A stretch of 13,716 bases of DNA from Betaproteobacteria bacterium (GCA_025363575.1 JANYDM010000069.1:1-13716); one strand, 5' to 3'. Positions 6,817 to 13,335 are shown, counted from the stretch's first letter. Numbers and translations are program-made. The notes: generated by a model not told the origin, from the letters alone.

Positions 6817-8590
6817 CGCCGCTGTCCGTGGCATGCGCGGCTTTTGCCGGACCGTGATTGACGGCGGCGAGTTTGGCCGCCAGTAACAGAGCAATAAGCG
6901 CGAGAAAGAACGCGGTGCCTTTCCAGAAGCCGGCCGGATTGCGCTCGATCAGTGGCGCACGCGTCTCACTCAGGAACTGCTGGTTCGGACGCCGCAGATC
7001 GAATAGAAATTCAGACAGTTCCGCATAGCGTTTATTCGGATCGGGGTGCACCGCCTTCCTGAGCGCGCCGTCGACCCACGCCGGTATCTCGCGCTCTTCA
7101 TTGAGTGCCGAGTCGTAGCGCAGGTTTCTCTGGGCAGCCACGGTTCTCGACTTTGCTACTTCGGCTCCGTACGGCAGGCGTCCCGTCAGCATTTGATAGG
7201 CAATAACGCCTAACGAGAAAATATCCGAGTGCGTCGACCCGCGTTCGCCGAGAAAATATTCCGGGGCGGTGTATTGGGCGGTGCCCAGAATGTCGTCGCG
7301 ATCCAGGGGCGATGCAACTTCCATCATGCTCGCGACGCGCGTCGAGCCGAAATCGATGATTTTCGCGGTGCCCGCGCTGTCTATCATCACGTTTTCCGGC
7401 CGCAGGTCCTGGTGCAGCATTTCAAGTCGGTGAAACGCGCGCAGGCCTGCGGCAATCTGCTCGATTAGCCCGCGCACCGTTTCCGTATCCGGCCGCGGAT
7501 TGTCGATCATCCATTGCGCAAGGGTCTGTCCTTCGATGAACTCAGTGGCAACATAAACGAATTGGCGTTTTCTGCTCTGCCGGCAGGGCTTCAGCACGTG
7601 GGCGCTGCTGATGCGCCGGGCCACCCATTCCTCCATCAGGAACCGCTCGAGATATACGGGATCGCCCTGCAAATCTATTGACGGCGTCTTGATGACCACG
7701 CGTTCGCCGGTTTCGTTGTCTACCGCTAGATAAATGTGGCTGCGGCTGCTGGCCCGCAGCTCCCGGATGATCCTGTAACCGTCGAATTCCATCCTCGCTT
7801 CCAGCATCGGCGGAATTTCCAACCCCGACAACTGTTGCTGGACCTCGTTGACGGCCCGCTTCGGCAGCGTTTCGATTCTGACGATTTGCACCGTCAGGTT
7901 ATCCAGGCTGCCATGCGCATAGGCGTCGTCTGCTATGACCTTCGCTGCCCGGTCCAGATCGTCAGCATGATCATAGATGGCCTTGCCGATAAATCCCTGG
8001 TTGCTATGCTCGTAGACCCCATCGGTGGCAAACAGAAAAATATCGCCCGGCTCGAGTTGCAAAGTCTGGTAGTCGATTTCGAGTTCGGAGTTGATGCCCA
8101 AAGCGCGGCTCAGATAGCTTTGCTCTTTCGACACCTGCACGCGATGGTCGCGTGTCAATTGCTCGAGCGCGCGCCCGCGCACTTGGTAGATTCGCGTGTC
8201 TCCGACATGAAAAATATGGACGGTCGTGGATTTGATGACCGCTGCGCTGAAGGTGCAAACGTAGCCGCGATCGTTGTCGTAGCGATACTGGCTTTGCCGC
8301 GTCTGCGAATAAAGCCAGGAGTTAGTAGCGGTCAGCACGCGTTCCGCCGACGTCTTCACCGACCAGGCGTCCGAAGTGCAATAGTAGTCTTCGAGGAAAC
8401 CCTTGACCGCGGACTCGCTGGCAATATGGCTGACGTCGCTGCTGCTGATGCCGTCGGCAAGCGCAACGGCTATGCCCTTCGAACTCAACTGCGGTTCTGC
8501 GGGAATATAGACGCCGTGAAAATCCTGATTGACCGGTTTACGTCCCTTGTCGGAATACTGTCCGATGGATATTTTTAGCGCACTGGACAT
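6788..8590 (-). CDS. Bifunctional PP2C protein phosphatase / Ser-Thr protein kinase with C-terminal membrane anchor
   Basis: A 600-residue fusion. Residues 1-240 form a PP2C phosphatase with all metal-ligand motifs: VNQD (Asp23), LADGIS (Asp46), HVGDTR (Asp131), ATDGVYE (Asp190), DNLTV (Asp230). Residues about 270-535 form a Hanks-type kinase: beta-3 lysine in VVIK (Lys301), HQDLRPEN (Asp395, Asn400), DFG (413-415), APE (442-444) and HSDIFSLG. The glycine-rich loop is degenerate (ELRASSRSHIYLA, no GxGxxG) and HRD is HQD, but catalytic residues remain. One hydrophobic helix (about 555-577) and a 23-residue tail suggest a membrane anchor with cytoplasmic catalytic domains. ATG 8588-8590 is preferred over a TTG six codons upstream, since GGAACAGG precedes the ATG and the TTG is buried in a hairpin stem. 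Homologous fusions sit beside nitrate/nitrite assimilation genes in other proteobacteria (from memory, PA1782 of Pseudomonas aeruginosa). It lies 63 bp after the FNT gene and probably shares its transcript; its targets are unknown. Confidence 0.93.
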   Translation of the reverse strand: MSSALKISIGQYSDKGRKPVNQDFHGVYIPAEPQLSSKGIAVALADGISSSDVSHIASESAVKGFLEDYYCTSDAWSVKTSAERVLTATNSWLYSQTRQSQYRYDNDRGYVCTFSAAVIKSTTVHIFHVGDTRIYQVRGRALEQLTRDHRVQVSKEQSYLSRALGINSELEIDYQTLQLEPGDIFLFATDGVYEHSNQGFIGKAIYDHADDLDRAAKVIADDAYAHGSLDNLTVQIVRIETLPKRAVNEVQQQLSGLEIPPMLEARMEFDGYRIIRELRASSRSHIYLAVDNETGERVVIKTPSIDLQGDPVYLERFLMEEWVARRISSAHVLKPCRQSRKRQFVYVATEFIEGQTLAQWMIDNPRPDTETVRGLIEQIAAGLRAFHRLEMLHQDLRPENVMIDSAGTAKIIDFGSTRVASMMEVASPLDRDDILGTAQYTAPEYFLGERGSTHSDIFSLGVIAYQMLTGRLPYGAEVAKSRTVAAQRNLRYDSALNEEREIPAWVDGALRKAVHPDPNKRYAELSEFLFDLRRPNQQFLSETRAPLIERNPAGFWKGTAFFLALIALLLAAKLAAVNHGPAKAAHATDSGANARQPPLP

Positions 8591-8605
8591 TTGCCTGTTC
8601 CGATA

Positions 8606-8639
8606 CAAGGCGGCGGCCCGCGACAGGACCGGCGCCTTG
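8606..8639 (-). other. Intergenic hairpin between the FNT and kinase genes
   Basis: CAAGGCG (8606-8612) and CGCCTTG (8633-8639) are perfect inverted arms; after one G-G mismatch three further pairs extend the stem. It occupies the 63-bp gap between the FNT stop and the kinase start, ending about 15 bases before the kinase ATG. No T-run follows on either strand, so it is not an intrinsic terminator. Likely roles are mRNA 3'-end stabilisation or lowering kinase translation relative to the channel. Confidence 0.5.
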
Positions 8640-8653
8640 CATTGTAGTGACTA

Positions 8654-9466
8654 TCAGTTGAACGAGCGCTTGGCCCCGGTTTTCACGTGCGTGGCGTACA
8701 ACGTCAGCCCCGTGAACGCGAGCCCGCCGCAAAGATTGCCCAATACGGTCGGTAGCTCATTCCAGATAATGTAATCCATGATCGAGAAATTTCCGCCAAG
8801 CAGCAGCCCCGACGGAAACAGGAACATGTTGACGACGGAGTGCTCGAAAGTCATGTAGAAAAACACCATGATGGGCATCCACATTGCGATCACCTTGCCG
8901 CTGACAGTGGTCGAAATCATGGCCCCGACCACACCGGTCGATACCATCCAGTTGCACAGCATGCCGCGGATAAACAGGGTAAGCATGCCCGCAGCGCCAT
9001 ACTTTGCGTAACCAAGCGTGCGATTTTCGCCGATGACGCCGATCGCTTTGCCCACGGCGTTGGGCTCCGTGGAGAATCCGAAGGTAAAAATGATCGCCAT
9101 CAGTACCGCCACCGTGAACGCGCCCGCGAAATTACCGATGAATACCAGTCCCCAGTTCTTGAGGACACCGCCCACTGTCACTCCCGGACGCTTGTCGATC
9201 AGTGCGAGCGGCGTCAGGACAAATACGCCCGTGAGCAAATCGAATCCCAGCAAATACAGCATGCAAAACCCGACCGGAAACAAAATCGCGCCGGCCAGCG
9301 GCGCACCAGTCTGCACGTTGATAGTGACGGCGAACGCCGCAGCCAGGGCGAGAATTGCGCCGGCCATGAAAGCCCTGATCAGGGTGTCTCTGGTTGCCAT
9401 GAAAATCTTTGATTCCCCGGCATCCACCATCTTCGCAACAAATTCGGAAGGCAATAAATACGACAT
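8654..9466 (-). CDS. Formate/nitrite transporter (FNT) family channel, probable nitrite channel
   Basis: A 270-residue inner-membrane protein with the six-helix FNT pattern. The signature GFDLLTG lies at 74-80, RGMLCNWMV at 167-175, and the pore-histidine motif FEHSVVNMF at 207-215 (His209, the position of the FocA pore histidine). FNT channels conduct formate, nitrite or hydrosulfide as pentamers. Nitrite is favoured here because of the nitrogen-type control elements upstream and the downstream kinase/phosphatase, not because of a diagnostic residue; formate cannot be excluded. The start ATG follows AAGGGG with good spacing. It is the first gene of a two-gene unit with the kinase, and its leader holds a sigma-54 promoter candidate and an attenuator. 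No nitrite reductase gene is in the window. Confidence 0.93.
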   Translation of the reverse strand: MSYLLPSEFVAKMVDAGESKIFMATRDTLIRAFMAGAILALAAAFAVTINVQTGAPLAGAILFPVGFCMLYLLGFDLLTGVFVLTPLALIDKRPGVTVGGVLKNWGLVFIGNFAGAFTVAVLMAIIFTFGFSTEPNAVGKAIGVIGENRTLGYAKYGAAGMLTLFIRGMLCNWMVSTGVVGAMISTTVSGKVIAMWMPIMVFFYMTFEHSVVNMFLFPSGLLLGGNFSIMDYIIWNELPTVLGNLCGGLAFTGLTLYATHVKTGAKRSFN

Positions 9467-9499
9467 TTCGTTTCCCCTTAAGCCCGCATCAACACGACC

Positions 9500-9556
9500 A
9501 AAAAAAAGCGCCTATTGCCCGCCCCGAAAATTTCAGGAGCACAAGGCAACAGACGC
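9500..9556 (-). terminator. Intrinsic terminator in the FNT leader (attenuator)
   Basis: On the minus strand GCGTCTGTTGCC (9556 to 9545) pairs along all twelve positions with GGCAATAGGCGC (9519 to 9508), using two G-U wobbles. It is followed directly by eight T's (9507 to 9500). The 25-nt interval can itself fold through TCCTGA and TCGGGG. The T-run ends 33 bases before the FNT ATG, so this stem would stop transcription before the gene. Its 5' arm is shared with the upstream hairpin at 9547-9568, so the two cannot form together. Confidence 0.78.
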
Positions 9557-9568
9557 CGTTATCTGTTG
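9547..9568 (-). promoter_or_regulatory. Antiterminator hairpin with ANTAR-type hexaloop
   Basis: On the minus strand CAACAGAT (9568 to 9561) pairs with GTCTGTTG (9554 to 9547), closed by one U-G pair, around the six-base loop AACGGC. RNA targets of ANTAR antiterminators (NasR, NasT) are hairpins with hexaloops having A at loop position 1 and G at position 4, both present here. Ten bases of this hairpin are used by the terminator stem that follows, so stabilising it would permit read-through into the FNT gene. The structure is seen directly; the ANTAR assignment is inference, as no ANTAR gene is in the window. Confidence 0.6.
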
Positions 9569-9578
9569 GATCAAATCT

Positions 9579-9599
9579 CGCGGTGAACTCTAAGCCGCG
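9579..9599 (-). promoter_or_regulatory. Possible first ANTAR hairpin (imperfect)
   Basis: Ten bases upstream of the antiterminator, CGCGG (9599 to 9595) pairs with CCGCG (9583 to 9579) on the minus strand. The enclosed bases include AGAGTT (9591 to 9586), again A at position 1 and G at position 4. Between the GC stem and that hexamer there is one U-A pair, a bulged C and a U-C mismatch, so the hexaloop is not cleanly closed. ANTAR targets normally come as two tandem hairpins, which is why this weak candidate is recorded. Confidence 0.3.
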
Positions 9600-9639
9600 C
9601 CAGAATCAGGCCGCCATTGGCCCGAATGGTTTGGGTAAG

Positions 9640-9655
9640 AGCAGATACCATGCCA
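9640..9655 (-). promoter_or_regulatory. Sigma-54 (RpoN) promoter candidate for the FNT-kinase unit
   Basis: On the minus strand TGGCATGGTATCTGCT has GG and GC exactly ten bases apart. It matches the consensus TGGCACG-N4-TTGCW except for T in place of C and C in place of T. The predicted start is near 9629, giving a leader of about 160 nt that contains the whole attenuator. On the plus strand GGTGCA (9741-9746) and GGTGCT (9760-9765) resemble NtrC half-sites at roughly -112 to -136, but neither has a proper partner half, so NtrC control is only a suggestion. Confidence 0.55.
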
Positions 9656-9815
9656 GTGCCTTCAGAACCGCGCTGGTTCGCGTTAATTCACCAAAGGACA
9701 AGTCTTGGGACTCTGACCGCCCCAGAGTAGTGCGCGCCGCGGTGCAATCGTTCAACTTTGGTGCTGACGCTGCTGATGGCTCTACAACAAAATATTGGAC
9801 GCTTCTCTCGTGCTC

Positions 9816-10610
9816 TTAACGACCTTTGTAAACGCCGGTGCGCTTGCCTTTGTAGGCGTTGATCGCTTCACGATAATCTTCCGTCGTCTGCACGATGGTC
9901 ATTTGCGAAGCGATGAGCTCGAGGCTGGTGCGCAGATCGCTCGTCAGCGATTGATATACCGTGCGTTTGATCATGCTGACGGCGACCGGCGGCATCGCGG
10001 CGATTTTGTGCGCGTACGCATAGGCGGATTCGAGGAACTTCTCGTCGTCATACACCTGGTTGACGAGACCGATACGCAGCGCCTCGTCCGCGCCGACGAA
10101 CTCGCCAGTCATCAGCATCTCGAGCGCGCGCGCGACGCCGACGATGCGCGGCAGGAAATAGCAGCCGCCGTTGCCCGGGATCAGACCGACGCGCACGTAC
10201 GCTTCGGCGAATCGCGCCGAGCGTGCGGCAATCCGGATGTCGCACATCAGCGCCATGTCCATGCCGGCGCCGACGGCCGCACCATTGACCGCGGCGATAA
10301 TCGGCTTGTCTATCTGCGGCAAGGTCAATGCGACGGAATGCGTCGTCTTGCCAAATCGCTGCTTGCGTTCCAGCACAGTCGGCTGGCCGGCGGCTGGATC
10401 ATGCGTGCGGCGCCCCAGGTCGCCGCCGGAGCAAAACGCATTGCCGGCGCCGGTGACAACTATCACGCGCACCTCGCTGTCGTCCTGCGCATCCAGCAGC
10501 GCCTGCCGCCAGAGTTTCAGCATGTCGTCCGTAAAAGCATTTTTCTTCTCGGGACGATTCAGCAGAAGAGTTGCGATATGGTCTTTGACGCTGTATTCGA
10601 GATCGCTCAT
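9816..10610 (-). CDS. Enoyl-CoA hydratase/isomerase (crotonase) family protein
   Basis: A 264-residue crotonase-fold protein: NRPEKKNAF near 18-26, oxyanion-hole segment FCSGGDL (59-65), NGAAVGAGMDMALMCD (109-124) and GLIPGNGG (142-149). The two glutamates of classical enoyl-CoA hydratase (Glu144 and Glu164 in the rat enzyme) align with Asp118 and Tyr138, so plain hydratase activity is doubtful. Isomerase, hydrolase or another crotonase chemistry is possible, with the acyl-CoA thioester held in the oxyanion hole. GGAG precedes the ATG by about six bases. It is the last gene of the right-hand operon, 12 bp after the GST gene. No intrinsic terminator was found between its stop and the FNT promoter region. 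Confidence 0.92.
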   Translation of the reverse strand: MSDLEYSVKDHIATLLLNRPEKKNAFTDDMLKLWRQALLDAQDDSEVRVIVVTGAGNAFCSGGDLGRRTHDPAAGQPTVLERKQRFGKTTHSVALTLPQIDKPIIAAVNGAAVGAGMDMALMCDIRIAARSARFAEAYVRVGLIPGNGGCYFLPRIVGVARALEMLMTGEFVGADEALRIGLVNQVYDDEKFLESAYAYAHKIAAMPPVAVSMIKRTVYQSLTSDLRTSLELIASQMTIVQTTEDYREAINAYKGKRTGVYKGR

Positions 10611-10622
10611 GGAGGCTCCGGG

Positions 10623-11234
10623 TCAGACCGCAGGTTTGGTCAGGGTGAACGACTCGCGCCTGGCCAGACGTTCTGCAAGATGCTTGAGTTTTGGAAAGTC
10701 CTTCCGCCAGTCGGTGTCAGGGAGCACCTGATCGAGATAGCCGAGCGCAAAACCGGCGGAAATATCCGCCAGTGTAAAACCTTTGCCATGGCAATACTCG
10801 CTATCGCCCAGATCTTTCTCCATCGACGCCAGGCCGCGCTGGATTTTCAGCCGCTGCTTCTCATACCATTCTGCGGGCTTGCGTTGCGCCTCGGCCTCTC
10901 GCAAGTCATGCGAGACCGCGACTGTTGCGTCGGCGACGCCGTCTCCCAACGCTTCCCATCGCTTGACCTGGATACGGTCCTCGAAGACAGCGGGTATCAA
11001 GCGCGGTTCGGCAACCAGTCCTTCGAGATATTCGACGATCACGACCGAGTCGTAGATCGTGCTGCCGTCGTCGCGCACCAGCACCGGTATTTTTCCCAGC
11101 GGATTAAATTCGTGGACGCGCGAGTCCGGCGCGGACGGCCGGCCAATCACGTAGTCGTAGTCGATGCGTTTTTCGGCGAGCACGATGCGCACCTTGCGTA
11201 CGTAGGGGCTGCCGGGAGAACCTAACAGTTTCAT
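10623..11234 (-). CDS. Glutathione S-transferase family protein, YibF-like
   Basis: A 203-residue two-domain GST. The thioredoxin-fold half has SPGSPYVRKV (6-15) with the catalytic-loop serines, NPLGKIPVL (44-52) with the cis-proline, and DS at 62-63, which in the family binds the glutamyl group of glutathione. The helical half ends with the N-capping motif FTLADIS (153-159) and RRESFTLTKP. The RKV start of helix 1, the EALGDGVADA stretch and the ESF ending resemble E. coli YibF, whose role is poorly known. AGAGGA lies six bases before the ATG. It sits 38 bp after the Ldh-family gene and 12 bp before the crotonase gene. A glutathione-dependent isomerisation or conjugation step in the operon's pathway is a reasonable guess, not shown. 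Confidence 0.9.
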   Translation of the reverse strand: MKLLGSPGSPYVRKVRIVLAEKRIDYDYVIGRPSAPDSRVHEFNPLGKIPVLVRDDGSTIYDSVVIVEYLEGLVAEPRLIPAVFEDRIQVKRWEALGDGVADATVAVSHDLREAEAQRKPAEWYEKQRLKIQRGLASMEKDLGDSEYCHGKGFTLADISAGFALGYLDQVLPDTDWRKDFPKLKHLAERLARRESFTLTKPAV

Positions 11235-11272
11235 GAATATCCTCTATGGATTTGAAAAGATGCGACCGGCAG

Positions 11273-12280
11273 CTAACGCACGGGCAGTTTTCCCGGCGGC
11301 AGCGCCAGCAGGGCGTCATAAATCTTGCGGTCGATCACTATGCCTTCGCGCAGATTGCGCGCACGCTCTCGCAACCCTCGTTCACCGGGCAAACGGATTT
11401 CATCGACGCCCGGCTGGCGCTCGACGGCCTTGATCCGCGCGAGCATTTCGCTCATGTCGCGCTTGAAGTCCGCCAGCGGCAGCATCGTTTCCGGATTGAC
11501 TGCCATGATGAGATAACCGTACTTCTTGTCATCTCCGAGCCCCGAACCGGCAAGCACGCCCAGCGCCTGCATCGCAAGCGCCAGCGCGAATCCTTTATAG
11601 CCGCCGAACGGTAGCAATACGCTCACTTTTGCCGGATCGCGCGTCAATTGACCCTGCGCGTCCATGGCCACGCCTTCGGGCAGCACTGCGCCGCGCCGCT
11701 CCTGGAAAATCAAATCTGTCCCCATGAATGCCGAGGCGCCCATGTCGATGAGGAAAGGCTCGTTCATCGTCGGGAATCCGAACGCTATCGGGTTGGTCCC
11801 CGTGGCTGCGCCTATCGAGCCCGGCGCGGACACATGCGTGCGGCTGCTCACGCTGTGAATGCCAACGAGGCCTGCCCGTGCCACCATCTCGACGTAATGC
11901 GCGCTGCGGCCGCTGACCCACGAATTATTCACGCCGACCGTGGCCATGCCATGCTCGCGCGCTTTGGCAATGACGAGCTCGGTCGCGCGATACATCGCAA
12001 CCATGCCATTATTGTTGCCGCCATCGAGCTGCGCCGACACCGGCGTTTCACGCACGCCCCGTATGTGGCGCCGCGGCTGCCGCAATTGCCTGTGCTCGGC
12101 GACATTCAAGATTTTCGGCAGCCCCGAGTATTCATAGCCGCACAATGCGGCATCCATCACGTGATCGGCGATGATGCGAGCCTCTTCGGCGTCGTAGCCG
12201 ATTTTCTTCAGCGTCTCCTCGGCCAGCGTTTGTGCCTCTTTCGCGGTAAGTCTGATCCTGTCTGCCGTCACGTTTTCCAA
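11273..12280 (-). CDS. Ldh family (malate/L-lactate/ureidoglycolate type) NAD(P) oxidoreductase, atypical active site
   Basis: A 335-residue member of the YiaK/AllD-type dehydrogenase family, which oxidises 2-hydroxy acids or reduces 2-keto acids with NAD(P). Family segments are GTNPIAFGFP (161-170), FLIDMGAS (176-183), LPEGVAMDAQG (200-210), LPFGGYKGFALA (223-234) and IRLPGERG (295-302). The usual catalytic DSHGxxR motif is replaced by EYSGLPK (50-56), and the second family histidine aligns with Val122 in NSWVSGRSAHY. So both expected histidines are absent, although the dinucleotide-binding parts look intact. The start is TTG at 12278-12280, supported by AAGGA six bases upstream. It lies 39 bp after Bug gene 4 and 38 bp before the GST gene. 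The family call is firm; dehydrogenase activity on a standard hydroxy acid is uncertain. Confidence 0.88.
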   Translation of the reverse strand: MENVTADRIRLTAKEAQTLAEETLKKIGYDAEEARIIADHVMDAALCGYEYSGLPKILNVAEHRQLRQPRRHIRGVRETPVSAQLDGGNNNGMVAMYRATELVIAKAREHGMATVGVNNSWVSGRSAHYVEMVARAGLVGIHSVSSRTHVSAPGSIGAATGTNPIAFGFPTMNEPFLIDMGASAFMGTDLIFQERRGAVLPEGVAMDAQGQLTRDPAKVSVLLPFGGYKGFALALAMQALGVLAGSGLGDDKKYGYLIMAVNPETMLPLADFKRDMSEMLARIKAVERQPGVDEIRLPGERGLRERARNLREGIVIDRKIYDALLALPPGKLPVR

Positions 12281-12319
12281 TTGGATTCCTTAGTCAAATC
12301 ACCGTTACACGATGTCCGA

Positions 12320-13297
12320 TTACCGTGCGGTCATTCCGGTCTGGCGTGCCAGCACGGCGAATTCCTCCGTGTGCTTGCGGATGTAGGCGGAAAATTCGTC
12401 GACAGAACCGCTGCTGACCAGATCGATGCCCTGATCGAGCAGGCGATTGTGCACTTCAGGCACGGCCACGCCTTTCGCCACACTGTCGCGCAAACGCTCG
12501 ACGATCTCGCGCGGCGTGCCTGCCGGTGCCACCAAACCATTGAAAGTGGGGTCGTAAAAACCGGGCAACCCCGATTCAGCGATAGTCGGCACGTCGGGCA
12601 GCGCGGCGCAGCGCTTGAGCGTGCTTACCCCCAACGCGCGTAATTTGCCGGCGCGTATGAACGGCAAGGAAGTCGTCACCTGGTCGAATCGCAGCATGAC
12701 GTGCCCGCCGACCAGATCGATGACGGCAGGTGATGCGCCCTTGTATTGCACGTTGAGCAACTTGATGCCGGCACGCCGGCTGAAGACCTCAGCCGCAACA
12801 TGTCCTGTTGAACCGACGCCCGAGGACGCGTTCGTCAACTCGCCAGGCCGGCGCTTGGCCAGTGCGATGAACTCCTGCACCGTTTTCACGGGCAGCGCGG
12901 GATTGATGACGAACACCAGCGGCACTTCACCCGTAATCGAAATGGCCGCGAAGTCCTTGACTGGATCGTATCCGGGATCGGTCATCAACGCCGGCACCCT
13001 GACGAACGTGTTCGATATGGCGAGCAGTGTATAGCCGTCGGGCGGCGAGCTTTTCACGTAACGCGTGCCCACGATCGCGCTCGAAGCCGGCCGGCTTTCG
13101 ATCACGAACGGCTGACCGAGGCTGCGCGTCAATTGCTCGGCGATCGTGCGCGCTATCGTGTCCTGGTTGCCGCCCGGCGCGACCGGATTGACGATGCGCA
13201 CGACTTTGACCGGATAAGGCGCGGTCTGGCCCCAGGCGTGAGGCGCGCAAGCTGCAAGCAGGCTGGCGGTAACAATAATCCCGCTACGATTCATCAT
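12320..13297 (-). CDS. Bug-family (TctC-like) periplasmic solute-binding protein 4
   Basis: A 325-residue Bug protein with YPVKVVRIVNPVAPGGNQD, PPDGYTLLA, VQYKGASPAVIDLVGG and VAPAGTPREIV. It is the most divergent of the four in the window: the usual DNRPGAGG is ESRPASSA, and IVPF is IVNPV. The signal peptide may be cut after AWG (residue 23), but LLAAC (13-17) also fits a lipobox, so a lipoprotein anchored at Cys17 is possible. Two consecutive ATGs open the gene and the upstream ribosome-binding signal is weak. It is the first gene of the right operon (Bug, Ldh-family, GST, crotonase), which suggests its ligand feeds that pathway. A strong same-strand terminator lies 37 bases upstream of the start. 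Confidence 0.92.
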   Translation of the reverse strand: MMNRSGIIVTASLLAACAPHAWGQTAPYPVKVVRIVNPVAPGGNQDTIARTIAEQLTRSLGQPFVIESRPASSAIVGTRYVKSSPPDGYTLLAISNTFVRVPALMTDPGYDPVKDFAAISITGEVPLVFVINPALPVKTVQEFIALAKRRPGELTNASSGVGSTGHVAAEVFSRRAGIKLLNVQYKGASPAVIDLVGGHVMLRFDQVTTSLPFIRAGKLRALGVSTLKRCAALPDVPTIAESGLPGFYDPTFNGLVAPAGTPREIVERLRDSVAKGVAVPEVHNRLLDQGIDLVSSGSVDEFSAYIRKHTEEFAVLARQTGMTAR

Positions 13298-13335
13298 CCC
13301 GTTATCTTAATTCGGCCGCTGCCCCGGATCCGCCT

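Noticed and set aside
7736..8578. 280-codon open frame on the plus strand
   Set aside because: It is a shadow of the phosphatase half of the fusion protein, whose PP2C motifs are unambiguous.
8591..8608. TTG start six codons upstream for the kinase/phosphatase
   Set aside because: It lies in the stem of the intergenic hairpin and lacks a ribosome-binding site; the ATG at 8588-8590 has GGAACAGG before it.
9486..9500. Second GG-N10-GC pattern (TGGTCGTGTTGATGC, minus strand)
   Set aside because: Its predicted start would fall in the FNT Shine-Dalgarno sequence, and its match to the sigma-54 consensus is poorer than that at 9640-9655.
9561..9574. FNR-like half-site TTGAT on the minus strand
   Set aside because: The second half (CAGAT) does not match ATCAA, and the bases are already explained by the antiterminator hairpin.
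9795..11225. 476-codon open frame on the plus strand
   Set aside because: It is antisense to the crotonase and GST genes, both of which show clear family motifs; its own translation has none.
11648..12643. 331-codon open frame on the plus strand
   Set aside because: It runs antisense across the junction of the Ldh-family and Bug 4 genes and has no family motif.
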